Positions 22,636 through 32,846 of a DNA stretch of 64,000 nt are shown here, one piece after another. This stretch comes from Saxidomus purpurata (taxonomy: Eukaryota > Mollusca > Bivalvia > Venerida > Veneridae), in assembly GCA_022818135.1 (NCBI GenBank), contig JAFMSR010000032.1, forward strand, positions 413,779 through 477,778. The letters are read 5' to 3'. The notes beneath the pieces were generated by a model. That model saw only the letters and a program-made list of their open reading frames with translations, was not told the origin of the DNA and did no database searches. The position numbers were made by a program, and so were the translations under genes. Numbering within the stretch: the stretch's first letter is position 1; each line of letters begins with the position of its first letter.

Positions 22636-23135
22636 NNNNNNNNNNNNNNNNNNNNNNNNNNNNNNNNNNNNNNNNNNNNNNNNNNNNNNNNNNNNNNNNN
22701 NNNNNNNNNNNNNNNNNNNNNNNNNNNNNNNNNNNNNNNNNNNNNNNNNNNNNNNNNNNNNNNNNNNNNNNNNNNNNNNNNNNNNNNNNNNNNNNNNNNN
22801 NNNNNNNNNNNNNNNNNNNNNNNNNNNNNNNNNNNNNNNNNNNNNNNNNNNNNNNNNNNNNNNNNNNNNNNNNNNNNNNNNNNNNNNNNNNNNNNNNNNN
22901 NNNNNNNNNNNNNNNNNNNNNNNNNNNNNNNNNNNNNNNNNNNNNNNNNNNNNNNNNNNNNNNNNNNNNNNNNNNNNNNNNNNNNNNNNNNNNNNNNNNN
23001 NNNNNNNNNNNNNNNNNNNNNNNNNNNNNNNNNNNNNNNNNNNNNNNNNNNNNNNNNNNNNNNNNNNNNNNNNNNNNNNNNNNNNNNNNNNNNNNNNNNN
23101 NNNNNNNNNNNNNNNNNNNNNNNNNNNNNNNNNNN
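22636..23135. other. Assembly gap (500 N)
   Basis: Exactly 500 unknown bases, which suggests a placeholder length rather than a measured size. Any ORF across it is meaningless. Confidence 0.99.
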
Positions 23136-23867
23136 TTTCAAGGCTTTAATGGTTACTGAGAAAGTGAATTTTTAGAAAGCTTAACCCGATTTAAGACGAC
23201 AGTGCCGACTGACGTCAAGAAGGTTATAACAATGGCTCTTCTGTTTTTCATAGAAAAGCTAAAAATGGATAAATCAATCTTTTGTAATAAATTGATTTAG
23301 TTAATACATATTATAGAACAAGTACTTGCAGCTTACATTAACTATCTCTAGTAGTATTACGTAACAAGTAAAAAAAAAATAATGATGATGATGATGATGA
23401 TCATGATGATCATGATGATGGTAATAATGATTCAATATGAATAATGTATGTATGAAAGTTTTAGTTACAATACATACAATAATTCCTATTTGTATTTATA
23501 CTGAGTTAATATCTGTGCTTTGTAAATGACGTCATGATCCAGAGAAATGAATTTGATTTTCCCTTTTCTGTCTACATTTAAAAATCGTATTTAGGACATG
23601 TAGATCTATGTGATTTCTTACAGTTATTCGTAACCAGGTACGAACCGACTTTGGTTAAATGCGGACATTTTCGTACCATTTTCGAACCATTTTCGAACTA
23701 CGCATTTACATAAAATACAACAATTTCAACGTGTATAAAACAAAAAAAAATATTTTGTCATATTTCAAAATGACATCTACAAGTGCCTCTGTAAAGTTGA
23801 TTTGCTGATAAGTTTCAGTTTTATACCTAAACGCATATTTTAGACTAATGTTTCAGGCGCTCTTTAA
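23136..23867. other. Unassigned sequence with a GAT microsatellite
   Basis: A (GAT)n tract with two TCATGAT interruptions occupies 23382-23421. No gene. Confidence 0.6.
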
Positions 23868-24097
23868 AGACACTAAATGACAACTAATCAGGCCGAACAC
23901 TTTTGATGATAGAGGCGTTGGCAAGTTACAAAATAATCGTTGTTTTTATGTTAAATTTCGAGTTTTGTAATTTAAAATTCAAGAGTACCTAGTGGTTCCA
24001 TAATGTATTACGATGTTCCGACAGCTTATGATCACAAAAACAATATCGGATAAAAGACTTTAAATTATTCGGCCTGACTAGTTGTCTTTTAGTGTCT
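23868..24097. repeat. Small inverted-repeat (MITE-like) element
   Basis: The 30-bp arms 23868-23897 and 24068-24097 are reverse complements with two mismatches. The left arm starts AGACACTAAATGACAACTAA. A further imperfect copy of the GTCTGACTAGTTGT core lies just outside the right arm at about 24102. The interior of 170 bp is unknown. The element could fold into a hairpin; mobility is inferred. Confidence 0.55.
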
Positions 24098-24840
24098 CCG
24101 GTCTGACTAGTTGTGATCAAAACCGCGTCGGAAAATCGTTCTATACAGAACAGATACCTCGTTGAATTTCTAATTACAAATTATAAGAAAAACAATAATA
24201 TAATATTATGCTATTCTGAAATGTTTTGATATTATTTAGATCTGTTACTATATAATTTTTAAAACAGAAGACAGTATAATTCATAACAACTGAATATATG
24301 GAACCACTTGTCTGTATGTTGTGCGTTCGGCCGTAAGGAAGCTATACTCTGTTAACATTGGCCCGATTGAAAATCAATCGATCTAAAAAAATAAGATAAA
24401 CACTGCGCGCAAACAGACTTGATTTCCTAAAGAAGTATTATCCCTCCTGTAATTAAAGAAATATATCATGAAGTTCCTTCCCTTTAAACGTAGTGGTAGT
24501 AATTCAATGAAGTGATATTTAAATGGATGAACATTTTTGTTGCTGAAATAAAACAAGATAAGTACATGTAACCAATTTTTATATATACATACAATGTATA
24601 TGATCTGTCCAATTTATTATTCTTTTCAAGCATATTTGTTCTATTTTAGCTTCACATTGAGTGAATACACATGTACAATTATACATACACATACATGCAG
24701 ACAAAACATTTACACACAGAAATACATTGTCTTCTTTCCGTGTTTTGTCCCTTAAGAGGCCATGGAAATATCACCTTATACCACGTGCGTAGGCGTGTCC
24801 GTCCGTTCACCCTCCAGAACGCACCCACCAAGCCACACAT
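24098..24840. other. Unassigned AT-rich sequence
   Basis: No gene or matched repeat. Confidence 0.4.
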
Positions 24841-24844
24841 CCAT

Positions 24845-24974
24845 TATCACGCACGCACACACACAAAACACACACACACAGAACACACGGACAGACAGAC
24901 AGACAAACGCTACCATTCATCCATCCATACTTATACATGTACATACATACATAAACATACGTACGAACGCCGCA

Positions 24975-25048
<74 letters not shown>
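24845..25048. repeat. Microsatellite region with (CA)36 tract
   Basis: Interrupted CA-rich sequence from 24845, with GACA and CATA variants, becomes an uninterrupted (CA)36 run at 24977-25048. All long ORFs across it, on both strands, are artefacts of the repeat. Confidence 0.95.
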
Positions 25049-25049
<1 letters not shown>

Positions 25050-25191
25050 TGTTTGTATATTGAGATCATATAATATATGATTTGTTACTCTTATTTAACT
25101 ATTGTTCTAGTATTTTTGTATCTTTTTATATGATGTTCGTGTTCATTATTCATTTCCAACTAAAACCTGTTTATGTATTAAAGTTGTTTTT

Positions 25192-26090
25192 TATGCCCCC
25201 GAAGGGAGGCATATTAAAATCGCACCGTCCGTCTCTCCGTCTGTCCGTCCGTCTGTCTGTCCGTCCGTCTGTGCGTCCCCACTTACAATTCGTGTCCGGA
25301 CTGTAACTCTGTCATGCATTGAAGGATTTTAAAATAACTTGGCACACATGTCTAGCACATCAAGACGACATGTCGCGTGCAAGACCCACACCCCTACCTC
25401 AAAGGTCAAGGTCACACTTGGAGTATGAAGGTTATGGAATCCTCTATATATGCACACATTCGTGTCCGGACTGTAACTTTGTCATACATTGAAGGATTTT
25501 AAAATAACTTGGCACAAATGTCTAGCACATCAACACGACGTGTCGCGTACAAGACATATGTCCCTAGCTCAAAGGTCAAGGTCATACTTAGAGTTTGAAG
25601 GTAATGGATTCCTCTATATATGCATATATGCACACATTCGTGTCCGGACTGTAACTTTGTCATGCATTGAAGGATTTTAAAATAATTTGGCACAAATGTC
25701 TAGCACATCAAGATGACGTGTCGCGTGCAAGACCCACATCCCTACCACAAAGGTCAAGGTCACACTTAGAGTTTATAGGTAATGGAATCCTGTATATATG
25801 CATACATTTGTGTCCGGACTATAACTTTATCATGCTTTGAAGGATTTTAAAATAACTTGGCACAAATGTCTAGCACATCAAGCGGATGTGTCGCGTGCAA
25901 GACCCAAGTCCCTACCTCAAAGGTCAAGGTCACACTTAGTGTTTAAAGTAATGGAAAACTGTATGCATGGTTACTCTGTCATGCATGAAAGGATTTTAAA
26001 ATTACATACCACATTTATTGAGCACATGGAGAGGACACAGACTGTGAGGCACCTCTTTCGGGGCATTCGTCACTTGTGAGGGACAGCTCT
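25192..26090 (+). repeat. Family C array: four units of 170-178 bp
   Basis: The head ATGCCCCCGAAGGGAGGCAT contains a near-palindrome and is followed by a CCGTCCGTCTGTCCG tract. Four units begin CGTGTCCGGACTGTAACT (one copy has TGTGTCC and ATAACT), at about 25291, 25461, 25639 and 25809. Each continues GAAGGATTTTAAAATAACTTGG and CTCAAAGGTCAAGGTCA. A decayed fifth unit leads to the end GTGAGGGACAGCTCTTG. This is a non-coding array with defined ends; the ORFs are shadows of the units. Confidence 0.85.
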
Positions 26091-27951
26091 TGTTTTTAAA
26101 TGTGTTACCATAACAATAGTCATAGGTGTCACATACAAAGAAAGAAATGCCGTTACGTGCACAGCGCACATAATCAAATAGCATGAACGGGATCTTGAGT
26201 ACAGATAAATCAAGAGCAGTTGTTTCATTGACAAGTTTGAACGAAGATCTATGCACTTGACGGGCATGGTTTAATCAAGACCAGACAGATCACAATCAGA
26301 ACTGCGCATTTTTAATCATAGTTATTCTGTAATCCCGTCAATATCATTTACAAGATTGTGAAACGAAAATTAATTAGGTGTCCTGTATAATACAGTATTG
26401 CGGTTTACGATTAGCTTGCAAGATGATATGTCGGTTGAGGTATTGATTGTTTGTACAAAGAAACTCATTGCATTTAAACGAGTGATCTGTTTGACACAAA
26501 AACACATATCACTTAACTAAAAATTTGTGATGTCTTTAAATTTCGCACGTCACTACCACTTAACAAAGCGCGGATCTATAACATTATGTCCTCATTAGTA
26601 GTATGTTTAAAGTTCGGCAGTGTAAAGGGATAATAAGGTATAGAATTATCAATAGGGGCATTTTCAAAACGAAGAAACATTAAATATCATTTTGCTTCGT
26701 ACTTTCTATATGAAATAGGCAAGTAAATATTACATCATTGCTGGAAATATCGAAATCAGACGTAAAGCTGTTATGAATGAATAACATTCATTTTTATAGA
26801 AATTCAAGAATGCGTACATCTATCGCACGCTTGACATTTTCCCTTGGTAGTTTTGTCGATTACAACTGTAGCAAAGTTAGGTGTAATTCATTTACTTCCT
26901 GGTGACTCTTTTAATTGTTATCAACGACACGTGTCATATTTACTTATCGGTCTATCATATATTTATCAAAGTTCAGATACACTTTGTTATTCTTAGACTA
27001 TCAAAATATTTCTAACAACAACATCTCCACTTATCACAGTTGAATCATACGCATTTTAGATGGACGTGGCACTTCAGTTGTTTGTTTTTTTCAAAGATGT
27101 GTATAACTAAATGAACAGAAATTACAATTAAACCTTGTGAATAGAAGTCCTGTAGACACTTGTCAAAATTAATTAGTTTGACTATTTCTTAATTGTAAAA
27201 TGAAAACGTGCGTTATGTAGTGTTCAAATAAAACCTTAAAACGTCAGAGGAATGCTATTTGTCGGCTCATATATGTTTTCTATATCATAATGGAGTGACA
27301 ACTGCACTTTGTATTTATGGTGAAGTTAGGCATATTTTCATTGGAGGGGACTTTGTCAAAATGTGCGAAATTTAGTATAAGACTATGGCCTATTCCGTGA
27401 AACTGTTTTAGGATTTTGAAACAGACGAGTATATATGTGTTCAAAGAATAAACGACGATTGTATCCAACAAAAATAGACTTTTAAGAAAAAAGCTGTGAT
27501 ACCTCCGATACGTTTGAAAAAGCCCCGTACCCTTAAGCTGCATTTCAATGTGCACAGTTAGGATATGTTATACGTCCAGATCTGAATCATAAATATCGGT
27601 TTTCGTTTTACCATTGTGTACTTAAACACTACGTTGTTAATACAGCATATTCTGACTAAGCACACTTCAGTAATAAGGCCTACACATTTCCCTGTTAGAA
27701 TGACAAGCTTGAAGAGTGAGAAACAAAAGAAATAATTTAGATATTGATTAGTCATACTAAACAAAATATCGAAATACAGTGTCTGATTATCTGATTATTA
27801 CGTAGCATCTTACAGCAGGGCCAGTGCATCTGTACCAACCAGTGACACGCAATGACCGACTTAATCAATGTTTAATGACTACAGCAGTTGTTTTGTACAA
27901 TGTATTGAACTTATTTATTTGACACCGATTGTAAAACAAGTTCTGGCAACA
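26091..27951. other. Unassigned noncoding sequence
   Basis: Several 60-90-codon ORFs exist on the minus strand, but none has a family motif, splice context or codon bias that I can point to. This is the largest stretch outside the retrotransposons without recognised content. Confidence 0.4.
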
Positions 27952-28106
27952 TATATTAATTACTCTCAATGACTGCTCCCTAGAGTAATGACCAGTAATC
28001 GCGCCTAGAGAAGGGAATGAGAAGGTGGCAGTCAAATAACGCTACCGGGATTCGAACCCACTATCTCCGGGTATGAAAGTTTACCCTTCACCGCGGCGCC
28101 TCTCTT
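27952..28106 (-). mobile_element. tRNA-derived SINE-like unit (family U), copy 1
   Basis: On the minus strand the head reads GGCGCCGCGGTGAAGGGTAAA, then the strong B box AGTGGGTTCGAATCCCGG (28046-28062). The 3' portion ends in TTGAGAGTAATTAATATA, shared with 58288-58460 (TTGAGAGCAATTAATATA). It lacks a full cloverleaf, so I call it a SINE and not a tRNA gene. Confidence 0.55.
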
Positions 28107-28398
28107 AATACAGCAGTTATAATAAGCTACATCTTTTTATTTAATATAAGAATGTGCAAACAATGTTTTCTTGAGTACCAATGAAATGTCTAACAGTTCT
28201 GACAAGTGTACTTCTATTATTCTTACTGACTCGCCATTATCTTGGTATGCTTGTTAATTCTTTTGGATGTTTTTGTAGCAATTTCACATCAAAACACATC
28301 TATTACCCTTTAGTGATTGAAATTATTTTTTGGCCAATCGCAGCGCAGTATTCGATGCACTTTAACTTGGTAAATCAATATTTATATAGCGAGTCATT
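28107..28398. other. Pre-insertion host DNA left of LINE-1a
   Basis: AT-rich flank that was contiguous with 47825 onward before LINE-1a landed. The ORF at 28181-28462 starts here and crosses into the retrotransposon, so it is chimeric. Confidence 0.6.
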
Positions 28399-28413
28399 AA
28401 ATGGGGAAATATT
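28399..28413 (+). repeat. Left target-site duplication of LINE-1a
   Basis: AAATGGGGAAATATT here is repeated exactly at 47810-47824, immediately after the LINE-1a 3' tail. Fifteen identical bases at the two outer edges of the nest define the insertion. Confidence 0.85.
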
Positions 28414-29021
28414 TGCAGAAACAAGATTAAATGCCCGAAATGTACTGGCAACCATGAAATAGGACTGTGCAATGCTACTGAATTAAAATGCAACAATTGT
28501 TTAGGAAATCACTGGGGCTCCAGCAAATCCTGCCCCGTATACAAAAAATATGTTCAAAAAATAAATACAGCAAATTATGAAATCAAAAAAGAGTATGAGA
28601 CAAGATGTGCCGAACAACAGCACACCCCTCAAGATAAAACCTCTACCCCAGTTGTCACCCCACCCCAACTATCAAGAAACCCCAAGAAATACCAAAATTA
28701 AATAACCCAAAACCCCCAACACCCAAAAAAACACTAAATACACAAGAAATAATTAAAATAAAACAAGAAAGGAGTGCTTATCCCCTACCCCCACCTCACA
28801 GACAAATTAAAAGGGAACCAAATTGGGGAGGGAATTATGGGATCCGTACAAACCAACAGACTGGCCCAATGTATTATAGATTCCGAAGGGGGCCACATAC
28901 AATACCAAATTTAAGGGGTATCACAAATTCAAATCACCCCCCACCCCCATATCATGTACACAGGACCGAATGGACAAATGACAATTCACTGTCCACTCAA
29001 TATATGCAGAACATAGATTAG
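28414..29021 (+). pseudogene. LINE-1a ORF1 3' end (gag-like, zinc knuckles), truncated and frameshifted
   Basis: The reading frame starts at the first base of the element and gives CRNKIKCPKCTGNHEIGLC, then CNNCLGNHWGSSKSC, two CCHC-type knuckles of the nucleic-acid-binding ORF1 protein found in I-superfamily elements. Everything upstream is missing. A single-base shift within the C-rich stretch around 28655-28670 moves the frame. The second frame continues as a proline- and lysine-rich, low-complexity tail (for example IKREPNWGGNYGI) to a TAG at 29019-29021. ORF2 follows after 44 nt. In such elements ORF1 protein coats the RNA; this copy cannot make it. Confidence 0.75.
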
Positions 29022-29065
29022 TCATTAATCATTAATAACCAAAAACAACTCCGAATAATTCTTTA

Positions 29066-32000
29066 ATGGATTACAATACAGCTGAGGTAAACACTGAATA
29101 CATCAGACCCTGCCTCAGCATCATATCATGGAATATTCGGGGTATGAGATCCGAATCATACAGTAAATGTAATGAATTGCAAAATTTTTTAATTGACCAA
29201 AAAGAACCTATAGATGTAATTTGTTTACAAGAAACTCATTTAGCAGAAAAACATAATCCTTTCAAATTCAAGGATTATCAAAAACCTGTTATGTTTTACA
29301 ACAAAGAAACCCCCGCCTCAGGGGGATTATGCATATATGTCCGCAACGGACTTTCATACTTAACGAAACAAACAGATTATAATACTATTAATCAAAACAT
29401 TGCAATAGAGATCATTGGTAAAGATAGTAACATTTCGATTTATAATTACTACACAAACAGTAAAGATAACAACAACATAAATGTTTTTAGAAATAGCTTC
29501 AAAAACTCAAAAACAAAAATCAATGATGGCCAATGCACCCGTCTCGCCGAGCAGGCAAACCAGATAGACTCAGCCCTGGATCTATCTATAGTCTCCTCAG
29601 GTCTGCACCCCAGGGCAACGTTCCTTGTAGTCGACAATAGCTTCAATAGTGACCATCTACCTGTAATAACAATAATAGAAACACCAATAAGGTTTGAAAA
29701 TGCTATTATAAGTGAAAAATGGCTCATAGACATGGCATCCACTGCCCAGTGGATGGAATTTCACCATTTATGCATGACAGAATTGAATTATAAGATAAAA
29801 GAACATACAGTTGAACAAAATTTCAAAGAATTCTTAGATAAACTCAATAGTATTTTAGAAAAAACAATTCCAAAATCAAAACCAAAAATTGTAAAAACTA
29901 GAATCAAAAAAGTATGGTGGACACAGGCATGCCACGAAGCCATACGAAGTAGAGAAATTAGACGTAAAATTCACAAAAGGGAAAAAACTCCCATAACTCT
30001 CATTCTATTTAAAATGGCCCGGGCAAGAGCACTAAGAATAATTAAAAAAGCAAAGCAAGACAGTTGGCGCAATTTCTGCTCAACTATAACAGGCAATACC
30101 TCATCTAAAGAAGTTTTGTAAACAAAGTAAAAGGCAGAGTACCAAAAAGCAATCCAGTATTTAAAATAGGACAACATATTATTACTGAGCCAAAAGAAAA
30201 AGCTAACGCATTAGTCCAACAATATGCTGAAGCCAGTAGTAATAAAGGATACACTAGAGACTTTCTGGTAAACAAAATAATTATTAACAGAGCAGTTAAT
30301 GAACATATTAATAATAGAAATAATGACAACTCCCAAGAATACAATCAAAAATTTACTATATTTGAATTTAATAAAGCTTTGTCGAACTGCAAGGACGGTG
30401 CGCCGGGAGAAGACCTGATACATTACAAAATACTTAAAAAATTACCACAGGAAAGCAGAAATACACTCTTACAAATTTTTAATCAATCATGGGTAGAGGG
30501 CACCACGCCAGAAATCTGGAACCATGCAGTTATCATTCCATTACTAAAACCTAATAAAGACAAAAATGAACCCGCCTCTTATAGACCAATTTCTCTAACA
30601 TCGACATTTACAAAATTAATGCAAAAAATGATAAAACCAGGCTGTGCGCATATTTGGAAAAAAACAATATAATGTCTAAATACCAATCAGGATGCAGATC
30701 ACATCATTCATGTGATGACAATATTACACGATTAGAATCAGATGGCAAAATCGCACAGGCAGAACATAAATATCTTATAGCTATATTTTTAGATCTTAGT
30801 AATGCTTTCGATAAAATGTGGAACGGAGGAGCACTATTGCAACTCCAAAACTCCGGAATACAAGGACGAATGATAAAATGGTTAAGGTGCTTTCTACAAA
30901 ACAGACAGATTAAGGTAAAATACAATGGAGCTCTCTCAGAGGTAGTGGAAACAGTAAATGGGTGCCCCCCAGGGAGCGGTTCTGTCCCCCATAATTTTTA
31001 GCCTCATGATGAATACCTTTGAAACACAAATCAACGAATTAAACAGAGAAAAACCTACTATAAATGCTAAAATATCTCAATTTGTAGACGACTCCGCCAC
31101 ATGGCTAACATCATTAAGTCCGGTACAGGCAGTAAAAAAAGCACAAACTGTTTTGAATACAATAGAAAAATGGAGCAAATCCTGGGGCTTCATAATTAAC
31201 CCGGCAAAAACTCAAGTGTTATTAATACATAGACCGTCCGTAAAACCTCCGGAAAGAGCCAACAACTTTCCGAAATTAACGTTATGTGGTACGAACCTCA
31301 CATATAATGAACACGCAAAATTTTTGGGAATGTATTTTGACAAAACTCTATCATGGAAAATGCATACAGAACATATGACAAAAAGATGTCTTAAAGATCT
31401 AAATATCATAAGAGCAGTAAAGGGGAAATCTTGGGGTACAGACAAAAATGCCTTCTAAACATTTACAAGGCCCTCATCCTTAGCAAAATCAATTATGGCA
31501 GCATAGTATACGCCTCCGCAAAAGAATCACAACTAAAAAAGGTTCAAAGAATACAAAATAGGGCACTAAAAACCATAGTAGGATGTCCGAGGCATACCTC
31601 TACTCTCCCATTACATACCGAAACAGCTATGATCCCACTACCTTTACAGAGAGAACTTCAAGCACTAAAATATTGGGCCAGAAGCTCCAGACTGGGCCCA
31701 AACTTACCTATCAATGACGATATATGCGACCACCCGGCATATTTTTACAAAATCAAAAGTAACAAAAATTTAAAGAAACCTTACACACAACACATCAGAA
31801 CTCTAATTACAGAATACGGCCTAGGCGATACCCAAATTCAAGAACCGTGCTATGAACAACTAATCAATATTGAAATGCCTGAGATCAATTTAGATCTAGT
31901 AGGAAAAATTAACAAATCTGAAAACGCTGAAAGAAACAAAATTATTGCAAATCTAAACATTATTCGGCACTTTAGAGACTTTACCCAAATTTATACAGAT

Positions 32001-32846
32001 GGAAGTAAGGACCCGTCAAAACAAATAGCAGGGGCGGGCATAGTAGTTATAGGAGAAGACGGAACAATCTTACACAACAAGAGTTTAAAGCTTCAACATC
32101 AAGTTTCAATATTTACATGCGAATTAGCAGCAATAGATTATGCGATAACTTACTGTAAAGAAAATCATATTACAAAATCAGTCATTATTAGTGATAGTCT
32201 TAGTTCCTTAATGGCAATAAAATCAGGACAATCTCACAGACAAGAAATGATCTTTAATATACTAAAAACAATCACAGATATAAAACATAGAGGGGACGAA
32301 ATTCAGTTAATGTGGGTACCAAGTCATGTGGGCATAAACGGAAATGAATTAGCAGACGACAAAGCAAAATACGGCAGTACTTCCGGTACAGAAATTCATA
32401 TTAAGCTCAGCGTACCGGAAGTATACAGCATCATAAAAGATAAAGTAAAACAAAAATATCTACAGCAATGGGAAACTTACTGCTCAACACATAACATAGA
32501 AATTAATATTAAACCGCCTAGCAAATTACAAACGTACCATCATGATAGAAAAATAGACACAATGTATACTAGACTTAAACTAAAAAGTAGCTATCTTAAA
32601 GGGGACCGATACATAGAAGACAAAAACTGCCAACACTGTAACGAAATAGAAAATTTTGGCCATCTAATGTTTCACTGCCCATTATATTCGGAAGAAAGGA
32701 AAATATTTGAAACAAAACTTTTGAAATTAGAACTAATAACTATTACGGAAAAAACTCTGTTAGATCCACCAAAAGAAATAGCACAAGATATTCGCCTGGC
32801 CGTATTCGAATTTATCAAAAATATAGGATACAATGAAAAAATATAG
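29066..32846 (+). pseudogene. LINE-1a ORF2: endonuclease, reverse transcriptase, RNase H (broken)
   Basis: It starts at the ATG at 29066. Order: AP-like endonuclease (IISWNIRGMRS near 29125, ICLQETHL near 29218, SDHLPV near 29652), linker, reverse transcriptase (SYRPISLTS near 30578; IFLDLSNAFD near 30785; FVDDSAT at 31081-31101), RNase H (YTDGS at 31992-32006, CELAA, SDSLSS, NELADDKA), and a C-terminal CxxC-H-C finger (CQHCNEIENFGHLMFHC near 32628). All four RNase H acidic residues appear present. Damage: frame changes near 30118, 30650, 30955 and 31440. An in-frame loss of roughly 45 residues near 29515 removes the GDFNAH catalytic segment of the endonuclease. The stop is at 32844-32846. 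In the family this protein nicks DNA and copies the RNA in place; this copy is inactive. Confidence 0.85.

Noticed and set aside
22629..23159. ORFs of about 170 codons
   Set aside because: They consist of the 500-N gap.
24671..25073. His/Thr-rich and Cys/Val-rich ORFs
   Set aside because: Translation of the CA microsatellite in different frames.
28181..28462. 93-codon hydrophobic ORF
   Set aside because: It crosses the LINE-1a insertion point at 28413/28414, so its end is retrotransposon ORF1 in another frame. It is a chimera of flank and element.
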